Shown: piece by piece, positions 35,267 through 43,425 of the stretch
Numbering within the stretch: position 1 is the stretch's first letter
Layout: each line of letters opens with the position of its first letter
Made by a program: the position numbers and the translations under genes
Source of the DNA: Aquibacillus albus
Lineage (GTDB): Bacteria > Bacillota > Bacilli > Bacillales > Amphibacillaceae
Direction: 5' to 3'
DNA: 64,000 bases
NCBI RefSeq assembly: GCF_016908325.1
Contig: NZ_JAFBDR010000021.1
Span: 1-64,000 of the forward strand
Notes under the pieces: generated by a model
What the model was told of the DNA's origin: nothing
Database searches by the model: none
The model's input: the letters and a program-made list of their open reading frames with translations, nothing else

Positions 35267-35310
35267 TTTGCCGAACAATGTTGTCAGGAAATGTAACAAA
35301 CATTCGTTTT
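35267..35310. promoter_or_regulatory. Candidate PurR box pair upstream of pbuG
   Basis: Core CCGAAC at 35271-35276 and the inverted core ATTCGT at 35302-35307 are 25 bases apart, exactly the spacing of the better pair before the pur operon. The second core is imperfect (4 of 6). B. subtilis PurR binds such inverted PurBoxes before purine genes including pbuG. Confidence 0.6.
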
Positions 35311-35314
35311 TTGC

Positions 35315-35343
35315 TTGACTCTCAAATGAGTCATTAGTATTAT
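35315..35343 (+). promoter_or_regulatory. pbuG promoter
   Basis: TTGACT at 35315-35320 and TATTAT at 35338-35343 with 17-base spacing. It starts 7 bases after the inverted PurR half-site, and the riboswitch follows 27 bases on. Confidence 0.8.
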
Positions 35344-35369
35344 ATTACTGTATTGATAAATTTATAGAA

Positions 35370-35444
35370 ATCCGTCGTATAATTTTGGGGATATGGCCCA
35401 TGAGTTTCTACCTGACCACCGTGAATGGTTTGACTACCTAGGAA
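35370..35444 (+). ncRNA. Purine riboswitch (guanine class) upstream of pbuG
   Basis: Conserved elements: TATAAT, GATATGG loop L2, GTTTCTACC J2/3, an L3 ACCGTGAAT and ligand-pairing C35434 in TTTGACTACC. P1 is weaker than usual: CCGTCGTA against TACCTAGG pairs at both ends with a three-base mismatch inside. No standard terminator hairpin follows. ACTACC (35433-35438, P1 3' side) is complementary to GGTAGT at 35489-35494, which precedes a T-rich stretch, so the expression platform may be built from that pairing. Confidence 0.85.
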
Positions 35445-35537
35445 TGTTGAAATACATATTGTATCTACAAATTTCTTTTAGATTAGATGGTAGTACTTTT
35501 GGTCTTTTTAATGGCGGGAAATATGGGAGGATTTGTC

Positions 35538-36851
35538 GTGAATAAATTTTTTCAGTTTGAGGAATTAGGTACAAATTTTCGTACTGAGTTTATCGCAGGA
35601 TTAACAACCTTCTTATCCATGGCTTATATTTTATTTGTAAACCCGATTATCTTGGGAGCAGATGGAGCGACCGGTATGGATCAAGGAGCTATCTTTACCG
35701 CGACAGCAATTGCAGCAGCTGTAGGTACACTTATAATGGGACTATATGCAAAATATCCTGTAGCATTAGCTCCTGGTATGGGTTTGAACGCATTCTTTGC
35801 TTATACAGTAGTATTAGGATGGGGTATTCCGTGGGAAACAGCTTTAGCTGGTGTATTAGCTTCAGGTCTTATATTTATTGTTTTAACACTAACAGGACTT
35901 CGTGAATTAGTTATCAATGCTATACCTGCTAATTTAAAATTCGCAGTAGGTGCTGGTATTGGTTTGTTTATTGCTTTTATCGGTTTCCAAAACTCAGGCA
36001 TTATTGTTGCTGATGATGCAACAATGGTTGCGTTAGGTGACTTAACGAGTGGACCAACACTACTTGCTGTATTTGGTTTGATTGTTACCGTAGTTTTAAT
36101 AGCTTTAAATATTAAGGGTGGCGTATTCTACGGTATTATTATTACATCTATTGCAGGAATGATTGGTGGCTTAATTGCTCCTCCAACAGGTGTTGGTGAT
36201 ATCGTTGGTCCTGTTCCAAGTTTAGCGCCAACATTTGGACAAGCATTTGCGCATTTTGGAGATATTTTTACTGGACAGATGCTAGTAGTTATTTTAACTT
36301 TCTTATTTGTCGACTTTTTTGATACAGCGGGTACGTTAGTGGCTGTAGCAACAAAAGCAGGATTGATGAAAAATAACAAATTACCACGTGCTGGTAAGGC
36401 ATTGTTTTCTGACTCAGCTGCAACAGTAGTTGGTGCAACGCTAGGTACATCTACAACAACTTCCTATGTAGAGTCAACCACTGGGGTAAGTGCTGGTGGA
36501 CGTTCTGGTTTTACAGCGGTAGTAACAGCAGGATTCTTTATTCTTGCATTAGTCTTTTCGCCGTTATTAGGAATTATTACAGCTGAAGTAACTGCACCTG
36601 CGCTAATCGTTGTTGGTGTATTAATGTGTACTGCGCTGAAGGATATTGAGTGGGATCGATTTGAAGTAGCTGTACCTGCATTCTTGACAGTGATTACAAT
36701 GCCACTTGCCTATAGTATTGCAACTGGTATTGCGATGGGATTCATTTTCTATCCGATTTTAATGGCAATCAAAGGAAAAACAAAAGATATTAACCCAATT
36801 ATGTGGCTGTTATTTATTGTATTTCTCCTTTACCTTATTTTCTTACATTAG
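35538..36851 (+). CDS. pbuG: Guanine/hypoxanthine permease
   Basis: 437 aa from GTG 35538, set by GGGAGG seven bases upstream; B. subtilis PbuG is 440 aa. NCS2/AzgA-type proton symporter with about 12-14 membrane segments. Marks: NKFFQFEELGTNFRTEFIAGLTTFLSMAYILFVNP at the N-terminus, PGMGLNAFFAYTVV, FVDFFDTAGTLVAVATKAGL and STTTSYVESTTGVSAGGRSG. Brings hypoxanthine and guanine in for salvage, fitting control by PurR and a guanine riboswitch. Stands alone between two terminators. Confidence 0.95.
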   Translation: MNKFFQFEELGTNFRTEFIAGLTTFLSMAYILFVNPIILGADGATGMDQGAIFTATAIAAAVGTLIMGLYAKYPVALAPGMGLNAFFAYTVVLGWGIPWETALAGVLASGLIFIVLTLTGLRELVINAIPANLKFAVGAGIGLFIAFIGFQNSGIIVADDATMVALGDLTSGPTLLAVFGLIVTVVLIALNIKGGVFYGIIITSIAGMIGGLIAPPTGVGDIVGPVPSLAPTFGQAFAHFGDIFTGQMLVVILTFLFVDFFDTAGTLVAVATKAGLMKNNKLPRAGKALFSDSAATVVGATLGTSTTTSYVESTTGVSAGGRSGFTAVVTAGFFILALVFSPLLGIITAEVTAPALIVVGVLMCTALKDIEWDRFEVAVPAFLTVITMPLAYSIATGIAMGFIFYPILMAIKGKTKDINPIMWLLFIVFLLYLIFLH

Positions 36852-36862
36852 ATATAAATCTG

Positions 36863-36901
36863 AAAAAGCTATGGCTGATTTATCAGTCCATGGCTTTTTT
36901 G
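36863..36901 (+). terminator. Terminator of pbuG
   Basis: AAAAAGCTATGG (36863-36874) pairs with CCATGGCTTTTTT (36888-36900), with further inner pairing CTGA/TCAG. Confidence 0.88.
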
Positions 36902-37000
36902 TTTCAACACCGAACTTTAACACAGCCAAAAAAAGATAGAGTAATAATTAGAAAGCAATGTGATAATATAATAAGAGAGATTAACAATAAAACATCTTAG

Positions 37001-37030
37001 TTGACATTTTCAGCTTATTTATATTGTAAT
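37001..37030 (+). promoter_or_regulatory. Promoter of the dicarboxylate/amino acid symporter gene
   Basis: TTGACA at 37001-37006 and TGTAAT at 37025-37030, spacing 18. The rest of the 36852-37154 gap holds the pbuG terminator and no ORF I would support. Confidence 0.6.
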
Positions 37031-37154
37031 ATATAGAGGATTCTTTCCAGTTTTATACGCCATTGTTAGCCTTGCTAAAGCTACGAAACAATCATCAAAC
37101 GATAAAGTGAACTTGTTATTAGAAACCGCTTTCAAAACACAAGGAGGTTGATCG

Positions 37155-38375
37155 ATGAAGTTAACAAGCAAGATTTTTAGTGGTCTTATTTTAGGTGCTG
37201 TTATTGGTCTTATTTTACATTTTTCTGCGCCTGCTTTGTTCGAAACACTTGACGAGTATTTATTTAGTCCACTTGGAACGATATTTTTAAATTTAATAAC
37301 AATGCTAGTTGTGCCAATTGTATTTTTCTCGATTACCTTAGGAGTTGTTTCACTTGGAGATCCGAAAAAACTTGGAAGAATTGGTGGAAAAACAATTGGT
37401 TTTTTTCTAGTCACAACGACAATTGCGATTTCCATTGCACTAACGATGGCCTATATCTTCCAGCCCGGTAATGTAGATGTAAATACAACTGGTGCCGATT
37501 TTGAAGCAAATGAAGCACCAAGTGTTGTCGAAACATTTACCAACATTATTCCAACTAATCCTGTTCAAGCGATGACAGAAGGTAATATGCTTCAAATTAT
37601 TTTCTTTTCCATTTTTGTAGGTTTAGCTTTAGCAGTACTAGGTAAGAAAACGGAGGGTATTACAAAATTAGTCGAACAAGGAAATGAAATCATGATGTAT
37701 CTTGTTAATCTCATCATGAAATTTGCTCCGTATGGGGCATTTGGTTTACTAGCTTCTGCGATAGGTAGAATGGGATTAGAAGGTGCAATGGCTATGGGAT
37801 CATACATGCTTGTAGTTTTAGGTGCTATCCTAATTCATGCTATTGTTACTTACGGTTCAGCCGTTTCTGTATTAGGTAAAATGAGTCCAGTTAAATTTTT
37901 CAAAGGATTTATACCTGCAATGACCGTTGCGTTCAGTACGTCAAGTAGTGGAGCTACCTTACCAGTCTCCATGAAGACGGCACAAGAAAACCTTAAAGTT
38001 TCAAAACCTATAAGTAGTTTTGTGCAGCCGTTAGGAGCAACCATTAACATGGATGGAACGGCAATTATGCAAGGGGTAGCAACAGTATTTATTGCGCAAG
38101 TGTATGGATCTGATTTATCTTTTGCACAGTTATTAATGGTTGTACTAACTGCAGTATTAGCAAGTATTGGTACTGCTGGTGTTCCTGGTGTTGGGTTGAT
38201 TATGCTTGCAATGGTTCTACAACAAGTTAATTTGCCTGTAGAAGGTATTGCTCTAATCATCGGTATTGACCGTGTACTTGATATGACACGTACTGCACTA
38301 AATGTTACTGGTGACGCAGCATGTGCTTTATTTGTATCGGAAACGGAAAAGAAGCGTAGTGGCGAAACTGCATAG
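37155..38375 (+). CDS. Dicarboxylate/glutamate:cation symporter (DAACS family, GltP/GltT-like)
   Basis: 406 aa, eight membrane helices with two re-entrant hairpins. Signatures: AFSTSSSGATLPVSM (HP1 serine-rich tip), PLGATINMDGTAIMQGVATVFIAQVYG (helix 7, NMDGT), ASIGTAGVPGVGLIML (HP2) and IGIDRVLDMTRTALNVTGDAACALFV (helix 8). Takes up glutamate/aspartate or C4-dicarboxylates with Na+ or H+; the exact substrate is not fixed by these motifs. RBS AAGGAGG precedes ATG 37155. Own promoter and terminator; sits between pbuG and yebE where B. subtilis has other small genes. Confidence 0.9.
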   Translation: MKLTSKIFSGLILGAVIGLILHFSAPALFETLDEYLFSPLGTIFLNLITMLVVPIVFFSITLGVVSLGDPKKLGRIGGKTIGFFLVTTTIAISIALTMAYIFQPGNVDVNTTGADFEANEAPSVVETFTNIIPTNPVQAMTEGNMLQIIFFSIFVGLALAVLGKKTEGITKLVEQGNEIMMYLVNLIMKFAPYGAFGLLASAIGRMGLEGAMAMGSYMLVVLGAILIHAIVTYGSAVSVLGKMSPVKFFKGFIPAMTVAFSTSSSGATLPVSMKTAQENLKVSKPISSFVQPLGATINMDGTAIMQGVATVFIAQVYGSDLSFAQLLMVVLTAVLASIGTAGVPGVGLIMLAMVLQQVNLPVEGIALIIGIDRVLDMTRTALNVTGDAACALFVSETEKKRSGETA

Positions 38376-38385
38376 GAACATATGG

Positions 38386-38415
38386 AAAAGGGTGACGTAA
38401 TAAGTCACCCTTTTT
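38386..38415. terminator. Terminator after the symporter gene
   Basis: AAAAGGGTGAC (38386-38396) pairs with GTCACCCTTTT (38404-38414); usable from both sides, so also for the convergent gene at 38477. Confidence 0.92.
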
Positions 38416-38476
38416 ACTACGAATTTATAAATTAATTGTTCCTGTATTCTAACAATTGTAGTGCGGTTTGTTTTGT

Positions 38477-38914
38477 TTAGGCGTCTTCTTCTAAGTTTCG
38501 AATTTGCAGTCTGTTTTTTTTGTGTTTATCTGTAATTAAACGATGTAGCCGAAGAACCATAAGACCATATTGGTAGGTTGCATCAATTTTGTCACTACGA
38601 ACAGGGTACGGCAACTCAACCTTCCGCTCAAATGCCCCATGGATAATCTCGTCCTTAATTACTTGGCCTCCAGCATGTTGAATGTCAATCACACCTTTTA
38701 ATTCTAAAGTTGCATAATCTACAAAAGCGTCTATTTTTTCTAAGTCTTTTACTCCTGGAAGATTTACATAACAAATCAATTCATTCTCGAATTTATACAA
38801 GTTAATTTGTGGTACGGGAGGTTTTAGTACGTCTTCAAATTCATTCCAAAAGCTTTGGCCAAAGAAATGATCCATATTTTTTTTCCAATCACTCATATTT
38901 TGAAAGGGATCCAA
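38477..38914 (-). CDS. Hsp20/alpha-crystallin-like protein (CotP/CotM-type)
   Basis: 145 aa from TTG 38914 with AAAGGAGG eight bases before it. Residues 1-40 are an aromatic N-terminal arm (WKKNMDHFFGQSFWNEFEDVL). Residues 48-135 form an alpha-crystallin beta-sandwich: INLYKFENELICYVNLPGVKDLEKIDAFVDYATLELKG, a loop, then GAFERKVELPYPVRSDKIDATYQYGLMVLRL. The classical C-terminal IXI is weakened (LQIRNL). The short arm and diverged A-x-x-x-n-G-v-L motif (YQYGLMVLRL) resemble spore-coat Hsp20 relatives rather than housekeeping heat-shock proteins. Monocistronic; a sporulation promoter was not recognised. Confidence 0.75.
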   Translation of the reverse strand: MDPFQNMSDWKKNMDHFFGQSFWNEFEDVLKPPVPQINLYKFENELICYVNLPGVKDLEKIDAFVDYATLELKGVIDIQHAGGQVIKDEIIHGAFERKVELPYPVRSDKIDATYQYGLMVLRLHRLITDKHKKNRLQIRNLEEDA

Positions 38915-39099
38915 CGGAATTTCCTCCTTTGTTCATGGTAACTATAGGTATTTTAAGGATCTATTTGTATAGAAATAGAAGAATACGATATATTGTATGC
39001 ATGGCTTTTTTATAGGTGAATATCATATCCTTAATGATTAACTTGAAGCCCTGAACCTAATTAAGAATAATAAAAGTAGGAAAAATAGGAGGGTCTATT

Positions 39100-39711
39100 T
39101 TGTTAGAAAACGCAATTGTAATGATTATAATTGTTTTATCCGTTAATGTTTTTTACGTATCATTTTCAACACTTCGAGTCATCTTAACTTTAAAAGGGAA
39201 AAGATATATTGCAGCAGCGATTGGCATGTTTGAAATTACGATTTATACGTTAGGACTAGGTTTAGTATTAGAAAATTTAGATCGAATAGAGAATTTAGTG
39301 GCCTATGCATTAGGTTACGGTATTGGTGTAATTGTTGGTTCGAAAATAGAAGAAAAACTAGCACTAGGTTATATTACGATTAATGTAATTTCATCTAATC
39401 CAGATATAACATTTACGAAACAGTTGCGTGATAAAGGCTATGGTGTAACAAGCTGGTATGCATATGGAATGGATGGGGATCGATTAGCGATGCAAATCCT
39501 TAGCCCTAGAAAATATGAATTAAAGTTATATGAAACGATAAAGCAAATTGACCCGAAAGCTTTTATTATTGCGTATGAACCGAAACAAATTCACGGTGGT
39601 TTTTGGGTGAAGCAGGTAAAGAAAGGAAGACTATATAAGAATGCGAAAAAATCAGAAGAAAAAGTCTCCTCAAAAGAAGCGGTACAAGATACAGAGCGGC
39701 GAAACGATTGA
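39100..39711 (+). CDS. yebE: DUF2179/DUF5698 membrane protein YebE
   Basis: 203 aa from TTG 39100 (AGGAGGG seven bases upstream). Three membrane helices in residues 1-90 ([71 protein letters not shown]), then a cytoplasmic DUF2179-type ferredoxin-like domain (residues about 95-170, [30 protein letters not shown]) and a lysine-rich tail. Matches the YebE/UPF0316 family, which in Bacillus lies directly before yebG and purE as here. Role unknown. The last 71 bases overlap yebG in another frame. Confidence 0.9.
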   Translation: MLENAIVMIIIVLSVNVFYVSFSTLRVILTLKGKRYIAAAIGMFEITIYTLGLGLVLENLDRIENLVAYALGYGIGVIVGSKIEEKLALGYITINVISSNPDITFTKQLRDKGYGVTSWYAYGMDGDRLAMQILSPRKYELKLYETIKQIDPKAFIIAYEPKQIHGGFWVKQVKKGRLYKNAKKSEEKVSSKEAVQDTERRND

Positions 39712-39868
39712 CCAATGTATGGAACGCATGAAACGAGAAGGTTATACACCGATTCGCAGGACGGAAGAACCGATATTTCAAGAAGTAAAGAAAGATGGAG
39801 AAATTACCTATGAGCCTGTAGATAGAACGGTAATATTCGATGCGGTTCCGGTAAAAACCGAACATTAA
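39641..39868 (+). CDS. yebG: NETI-motif small basic protein YebG
   Basis: 75 aa, very basic N-terminus ([18 protein letters not shown]) followed by the NETI-type segment [27 protein letters not shown] and a short acidic end. Recognised as the small YebG family protein found between yebE and purE in Bacillus. It overlaps yebE by 71 bases, so a stretch of DNA encodes two proteins; the conserved family and position argue this is the real frame. Start ATG 39641 has GGAAGA about ten bases upstream. Its stop codon overlaps the first PurR box. Function unknown. Confidence 0.85.
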   Translation: MRKNQKKKSPQKKRYKIQSGETIDQCMERMKREGYTPIRRTEEPIFQEVKKDGEITYEPVDRTVIFDAVPVKTEH

Positions 39869-39898
39869 AAAATAAACATAAATATATTGTTCGATATT
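39854..39898. promoter_or_regulatory. PurR box pair upstream of the pur operon
   Basis: AAAACCGAACATT (39854-39866) is an exact match to the PurBox AWWWCCGAACWWT. ATTGTTCGATATT (39886-39898) matches the inverted box at 12 of 13 positions. This is the known geometry for Bacillus PurR: two inverted boxes just upstream of the promoter. PurR represses here when PRPP is low. Confidence 0.88.
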
Positions 39899-39900
39899 TG

Positions 39901-39930
39901 TTGACAGTATGAAATATGAATTGTTATTAT
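39901..39930 (+). promoter_or_regulatory. pur operon promoter
   Basis: TTGACA at 39901-39906 and TATTAT at 39925-39930 (18 bases apart), two bases after the second PurR box. Confidence 0.85.
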
Positions 39931-39978
39931 AGATATGCACTGAATTAGTGGATCGATTATTTAAATAAATAAAATGGT

Positions 39979-40050
39979 TACCTCATATAATTTCGAGAAT
40001 ATGGCTCGATCGTCTCTACCCATCACCGTAAATGATGGACTATGAGGGAG
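39979..40050 (+). ncRNA. Purine riboswitch (guanine class) in the pur operon leader
   Basis: P1 is CCTCATA (39981-39987) with TATGAGG (40041-40047), perfect. L2 contains AATATGG, J2/3 GTCTCTACC, L3 ACCGTAAAT, and the ligand-pairing base is C40040, so guanine/hypoxanthine. TGAGGGAGGATG (40043-40054), which includes the 3' strand of P1, can pair over 12 bases with CATCTTCTCTCA (40159-40170, two G-U pairs). That second segment includes the 5' arm of the terminator, so this is a clean antiterminator and the switch is OFF with ligand. Confidence 0.94.
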
Positions 40051-40150
40051 GATGGATCATTGTGTGTCTTTTTTATACTTGGTTGGAAGTATTTGAAAAT
40101 ATGGCACGAATCAATGATTATTTATTCATGCATATTTATTGATTTGTATG

Positions 40151-40195
40151 TGCCTATTCATCTTCTCTCAGGAGTAGATGAGTAGGCATTTTTTC
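40151..40195 (+). terminator. Riboswitch-controlled terminator in the pur leader
   Basis: TGCCTATTCATCT (40151-40163) pairs with AGATGAGTAGGCA (40176-40188), followed by TTTTTTC. Confidence 0.93.
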
Positions 40196-40210
40196 ATAGA
40201 CTAAAATATG

Positions 40211-40308
40211 TATTCAAAAAGGATTGAGTGAGAGTTTCAAGGCAGCGAAGCTTTAAGAAGCGAAAAAGCAAGTTATTTGTAATTTTTACCGGACTTTTTG
40301 AACAACCT
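40211..40308 (+). repeat. Dispersed short repeat with inverted ends, copy in the purE leader
   Basis: TTCAAAAAG near the left end (40213-40221) is inverted as CTTTTTGAA near the right end (40294-40302). The right end GACTTTTTGAACAACCT (40292-40308) recurs exactly at 43374-43390, between purB and purC. The interior differs between copies. It carries no ORF, so it looks like a MITE-like or REP-like element, here lying between the leader terminator and the purE ribosome-binding site. Confidence 0.7.
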
Positions 40309-40372
40309 ATAAAAATGAATAAAAAATTATTTCTTATATAATGTTACTAATAAAAAGAGAAGAGGGTTTTTA

Positions 40373-40864
40373 ATGACTATGGTTGGAGTGGTTATGGGAA
40401 GCATCTCTGATTGGGAAACAATGAAACATACGTGTGAGGTTCTAGATGAGCTTAACATTCCTTATGAAAAAAATATTGTTTCGGCGCATCGGACACCAGA
40501 TGATATGTTTGAATATGCAGAAAATGCGAAAGATAAAGGGTTGAAGGCAATAGTTGCTGGAGCTGGTGGAGCTGCACATTTACCAGGAATGATAGCTGCT
40601 AAAACAACATTGCCTGTTATTGGAGTTCCTGTCGAGTCAAAAAGCTTAAAAGGAATGGATTCTCTTTTATCTATTGTGCAGATGCCTGGTGGTGTCCCGG
40701 TTGCAACTGTGGCGATAGGGACTGCAGGAGCAAAGAATGCTGGTTTATTAGCTGCTCAGATTATTGGTTCTTTTGACGATAATGTTAGTGAGAAACTTGT
40801 AGATTATCAGCGTAAATTGAGAGAAAAGGTAGAAGAAATGAGGGAGCAACTTGAGTCAAAATAA
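40373..40864 (+). CDS. purE: N5-carboxyaminoimidazole ribonucleotide mutase
   Basis: 163 aa. Class I PurE: converts N5-CAIR to CAIR in de novo purine synthesis. Motifs [65 protein letters not shown] and [19 protein letters not shown]. First gene of the pur operon, 323 bases after the riboswitch aptamer. RBS AGAGGG about seven bases before the ATG. Its end overlaps purK by 14 bases. Confidence 0.97.
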   Translation: MTMVGVVMGSISDWETMKHTCEVLDELNIPYEKNIVSAHRTPDDMFEYAENAKDKGLKAIVAGAGGAAHLPGMIAAKTTLPVIGVPVESKSLKGMDSLLSIVQMPGGVPVATVAIGTAGAKNAGLLAAQIIGSFDDNVSEKLVDYQRKLREKVEEMREQLESK

Positions 40865-41993
40865 GATACTACCAGGTGGAACCATTGGAATTATAGGCGG
40901 AGGACAGCTTGGAAGGATGATGGCTACAACCGCAAAGCATATGGGATATCGGATTGTTGTGTTAGATCCAACACCAGATTGTCCAACAGCGCAAGTAAGT
41001 GACGATCATATTGTTGCAGACTATGGAGATCACGAAGCGATCGCGTCATTAATGGAAAAAAGTGATGTTATTACGTACGAGTTCGAGAGTGTTGATGTCG
41101 ATGCTGCAAAAAAAATCGAAAAAAAGGGCCTTTTGCCACAAGGCTCGAATTTATTGAAGATTACACAGGATCGAGAACAGGAAAAAACAATTATGGTTAA
41201 AAATAAGTTGCCTGTGGCACCATTTGAAATCATTCATAATGAAAATGAACTACAGAAGGCGCTGGATAAGGTAGGAACACCATCTGTATTAAAAACGTGT
41301 ACGGGGGGCTATGACGGAAAAGGACAGTTGAAATTAACGTCAGCTGAAGATAGGGGTGAAGCTCGTCAGTTTGTCGAAAAAAATGGTCGTTGTATTCTTG
41401 AAAAGTGGGTTCCTTTTGAAAAAGAAATTTCTGTCGTCTTTACCCGTGCGAAAAATGGAGATATATCTTTATTCCCGTTAGCCGAAAATGAACACAAGGA
41501 TCATATTTTACATCAAACAACAGCTCCGGCAGTGGTCTCAGAGTCAATCCGAGAACAAGCGTTACATGCAGCTGAAGTGATTGCGGAAAGTATGGATATT
41601 GTTGGTACTTTCGCTGTTGAGATGTTTGTATGTGAGAATGACATTTACATTAATGAAATGGCGCCTAGACCGCACAATTCAGGACATTATACGATTGAAG
41701 CTTGCAATGTTTCGCAATTCGAACAGCATATTCGAGCAATTTGTGGATTGCCTTTAGTACCGATTCGATTCCACGGTTCGGCAATCATGATTAATTTACT
41801 TGGTGAGGATCTAGAAGCGTGTTTTTCTTCGATAGATCATTTACGAGATGCTCATATCCATGTTTATGGAAAGGAAGAGATTAAACCGAAACGGAAAATG
41901 GGACACCTTACCTTTGTAGGAAATGCGTTAGAGGAATTACATCAAGTAATAGAAAACTATAAAATCACAACAAATAAAGAAATAGTTAGGTGA
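40851..41993 (+). CDS. purK: N5-carboxyaminoimidazole ribonucleotide synthase
   Basis: 380 aa, ATP-grasp enzyme that makes N5-CAIR from AIR, bicarbonate and ATP for Pur[40 protein letters not shown] at the N-terminus, ATP-grasp core with [12 protein letters not shown] and [16 protein letters not shown], and metal site [18 protein letters not shown]. Starts at TTG 40851 inside purE (GGGAG just upstream), so translation is coupled. Confidence 0.96.
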   Translation: MSQNKILPGGTIGIIGGGQLGRMMATTAKHMGYRIVVLDPTPDCPTAQVSDDHIVADYGDHEAIASLMEKSDVITYEFESVDVDAAKKIEKKGLLPQGSNLLKITQDREQEKTIMVKNKLPVAPFEIIHNENELQKALDKVGTPSVLKTCTGGYDGKGQLKLTSAEDRGEARQFVEKNGRCILEKWVPFEKEISVVFTRAKNGDISLFPLAENEHKDHILHQTTAPAVVSESIREQALHAAEVIAESMDIVGTFAVEMFVCENDIYINEMAPRPHNSGHYTIEACNVSQFEQHIRAICGLPLVPIRFHGSAIMINLLGEDLEACFSSIDHLRDAHIHVYGKEEIKPKRKMGHLTFVGNALEELHQVIENYKITTNKEIVR

Positions 41994-42015
41994 AAAATCT
42001 GGGAGGTACAACAAT

Positions 42016-43308
42016 ATGATTGGTCGTTATACTCGTGAGGAAATGGGCTCGATTTGGACAGAAGAGAATAAATTTAAAGCTTGGTTAGAGGTTGAGATTT
42101 TAGCGTGTGAAGCATGGAGTGAGCTAGGAATAATCCCGAAAGAAGATGTCGTAAAATTACGTAAAAATGCTTCTTTTGATATTGAGCGTATCTATGAAAT
42201 TGAGCAGGAAACAAGACATGATGTCGTGGCATTTACACGTGCTGTTTCAGAAACGTTAGGGGAAGAGAAAAAATGGGTCCACTATGGTCTAACTTCTACG
42301 GATGTAGTTGATACTGCATTATCTTACTTGTTGAAACAGGCGAATGAAATCATAAGAGCGGATATTGAGCGATTCGTTGATATATTAGCTGAAAAAGCAA
42401 AAGAGCATAAGCACACGGTGATGATGGGAAGAACACACGGTGTTCATGCGGAACCAACAACATTTGGGTTAAAAATGGCCCTTTGGTACGAAGAAATGAA
42501 ACGAAATTTAGAACGTTTTAACGCTGCTGCAAAAGTGATTGAAACAGGGAAAATGTCTGGTGCAGTTGGAACATATGCCAACATTGACCCGCATGTAGAA
42601 GCGTATGTTTGTGAAAAATTAGGATTAACTCCGGCGCCGGTTTCGACGCAAACATTGCAAAGAGATCGTCACGCACAATATGTTTCAACGTTGGCTTTGA
42701 TTGCGAGCTCTATCGAAAAGTTTGCAACAGAGGTTCGTGGCTTGCAAAAAACGGAAACTAGAGAAGTAGAGGAATTTTTCGCGAAGGGTCAAAAAGGATC
42801 TTCGGCTATGCCGCACAAGCGAAACCCGATTGGTTCAGAAAACATGACAGGAATGGCAAGAGTAATTCGTGGTTATATGATGACTGCATATGAAAATGTA
42901 TCCTTGTGGCATGAACGCGATATTTCCCATTCATCTGCAGAGCGTGTAATCTTACCAGATGCAACCATTGCTTTAAATTATATGCTTAACCGTTTCTCAA
43001 ATATTATTAAGAATTTGACGGTATTTCCTGAAAATATGAAAGCAAATATTGATAAAACGTATGGTGTTATTTTCTCTCAACGTGTATTGCTTACTCTTAT
43101 AGATAAAGGAATGAGTAGAGAAGAAGCATACGATCTTGTTCAACCAAATGCGATGAAGGCTTGGGAACAGGGCATTCATTTTAGAGAGCTTGTCGAAGGT
43201 GAAGAAAAAATTACTTCTCTTTTATCAGACGACGAAATTGCTGATTGTTTCGATTACACGTATCACTTGAAAAATGTTGACCGTATTTTTGACAAAATTG
43301 GTTTGTAA
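42016..43308 (+). CDS. purB: Adenylosuccinate lyase
   Basis: 430 aa, fumarase/aspartase superfamily. Acts twice: SAICAR to AICAR, and adenylosuccinate to [30 protein letters not shown] start, [12 protein letters not shown] and [11 protein letters not shown] near the active site, and signature [12 protein letters not shown] in the middle. RBS GGGAGG seven bases before ATG 42016. The following 117-base gap holds a dispersed repeat. Confidence 0.97.
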   Translation: MIGRYTREEMGSIWTEENKFKAWLEVEILACEAWSELGIIPKEDVVKLRKNASFDIERIYEIEQETRHDVVAFTRAVSETLGEEKKWVHYGLTSTDVVDTALSYLLKQANEIIRADIERFVDILAEKAKEHKHTVMMGRTHGVHAEPTTFGLKMALWYEEMKRNLERFNAAAKVIETGKMSGAVGTYANIDPHVEAYVCEKLGLTPAPVSTQTLQRDRHAQYVSTLALIASSIEKFATEVRGLQKTETREVEEFFAKGQKGSSAMPHKRNPIGSENMTGMARVIRGYMMTAYENVSLWHERDISHSSAERVILPDATIALNYMLNRFSNIIKNLTVFPENMKANIDKTYGVIFSQRVLLTLIDKGMSREEAYDLVQPNAMKAWEQGIHFRELVEGEEKITSLLSDDEIADCFDYTYHLKNVDRIFDKIGL

Positions 43309-43312
43309 TACG

Positions 43313-43390
43313 TGTTCAAAAGTCTACAAAATTAGAAACAAGCCAACGAAAAGGTTCGCCGTTATCATTTGGCGACTTTTTGAACAACCT
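43313..43390 (+). repeat. Dispersed short repeat with inverted ends, copy between purB and purC
   Basis: Left end TGTTCAAAAGTC (43313-43324) is the inverse of the right end GACTTTTTGAACA (43374-43386) with one T indel. The extended right end GACTTTTTGAACAACCT is identical to the copy at 40292-40308. An inner CGCC/GGCG hairpin is also present. At about 78 bases it is shorter than the purE copy. It lies inside the operon without disrupting a gene. Confidence 0.75.
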
Positions 43391-43425
43391 TGTAATGCGA
43401 ATAACTCAATTTGGGGTGAATGATA

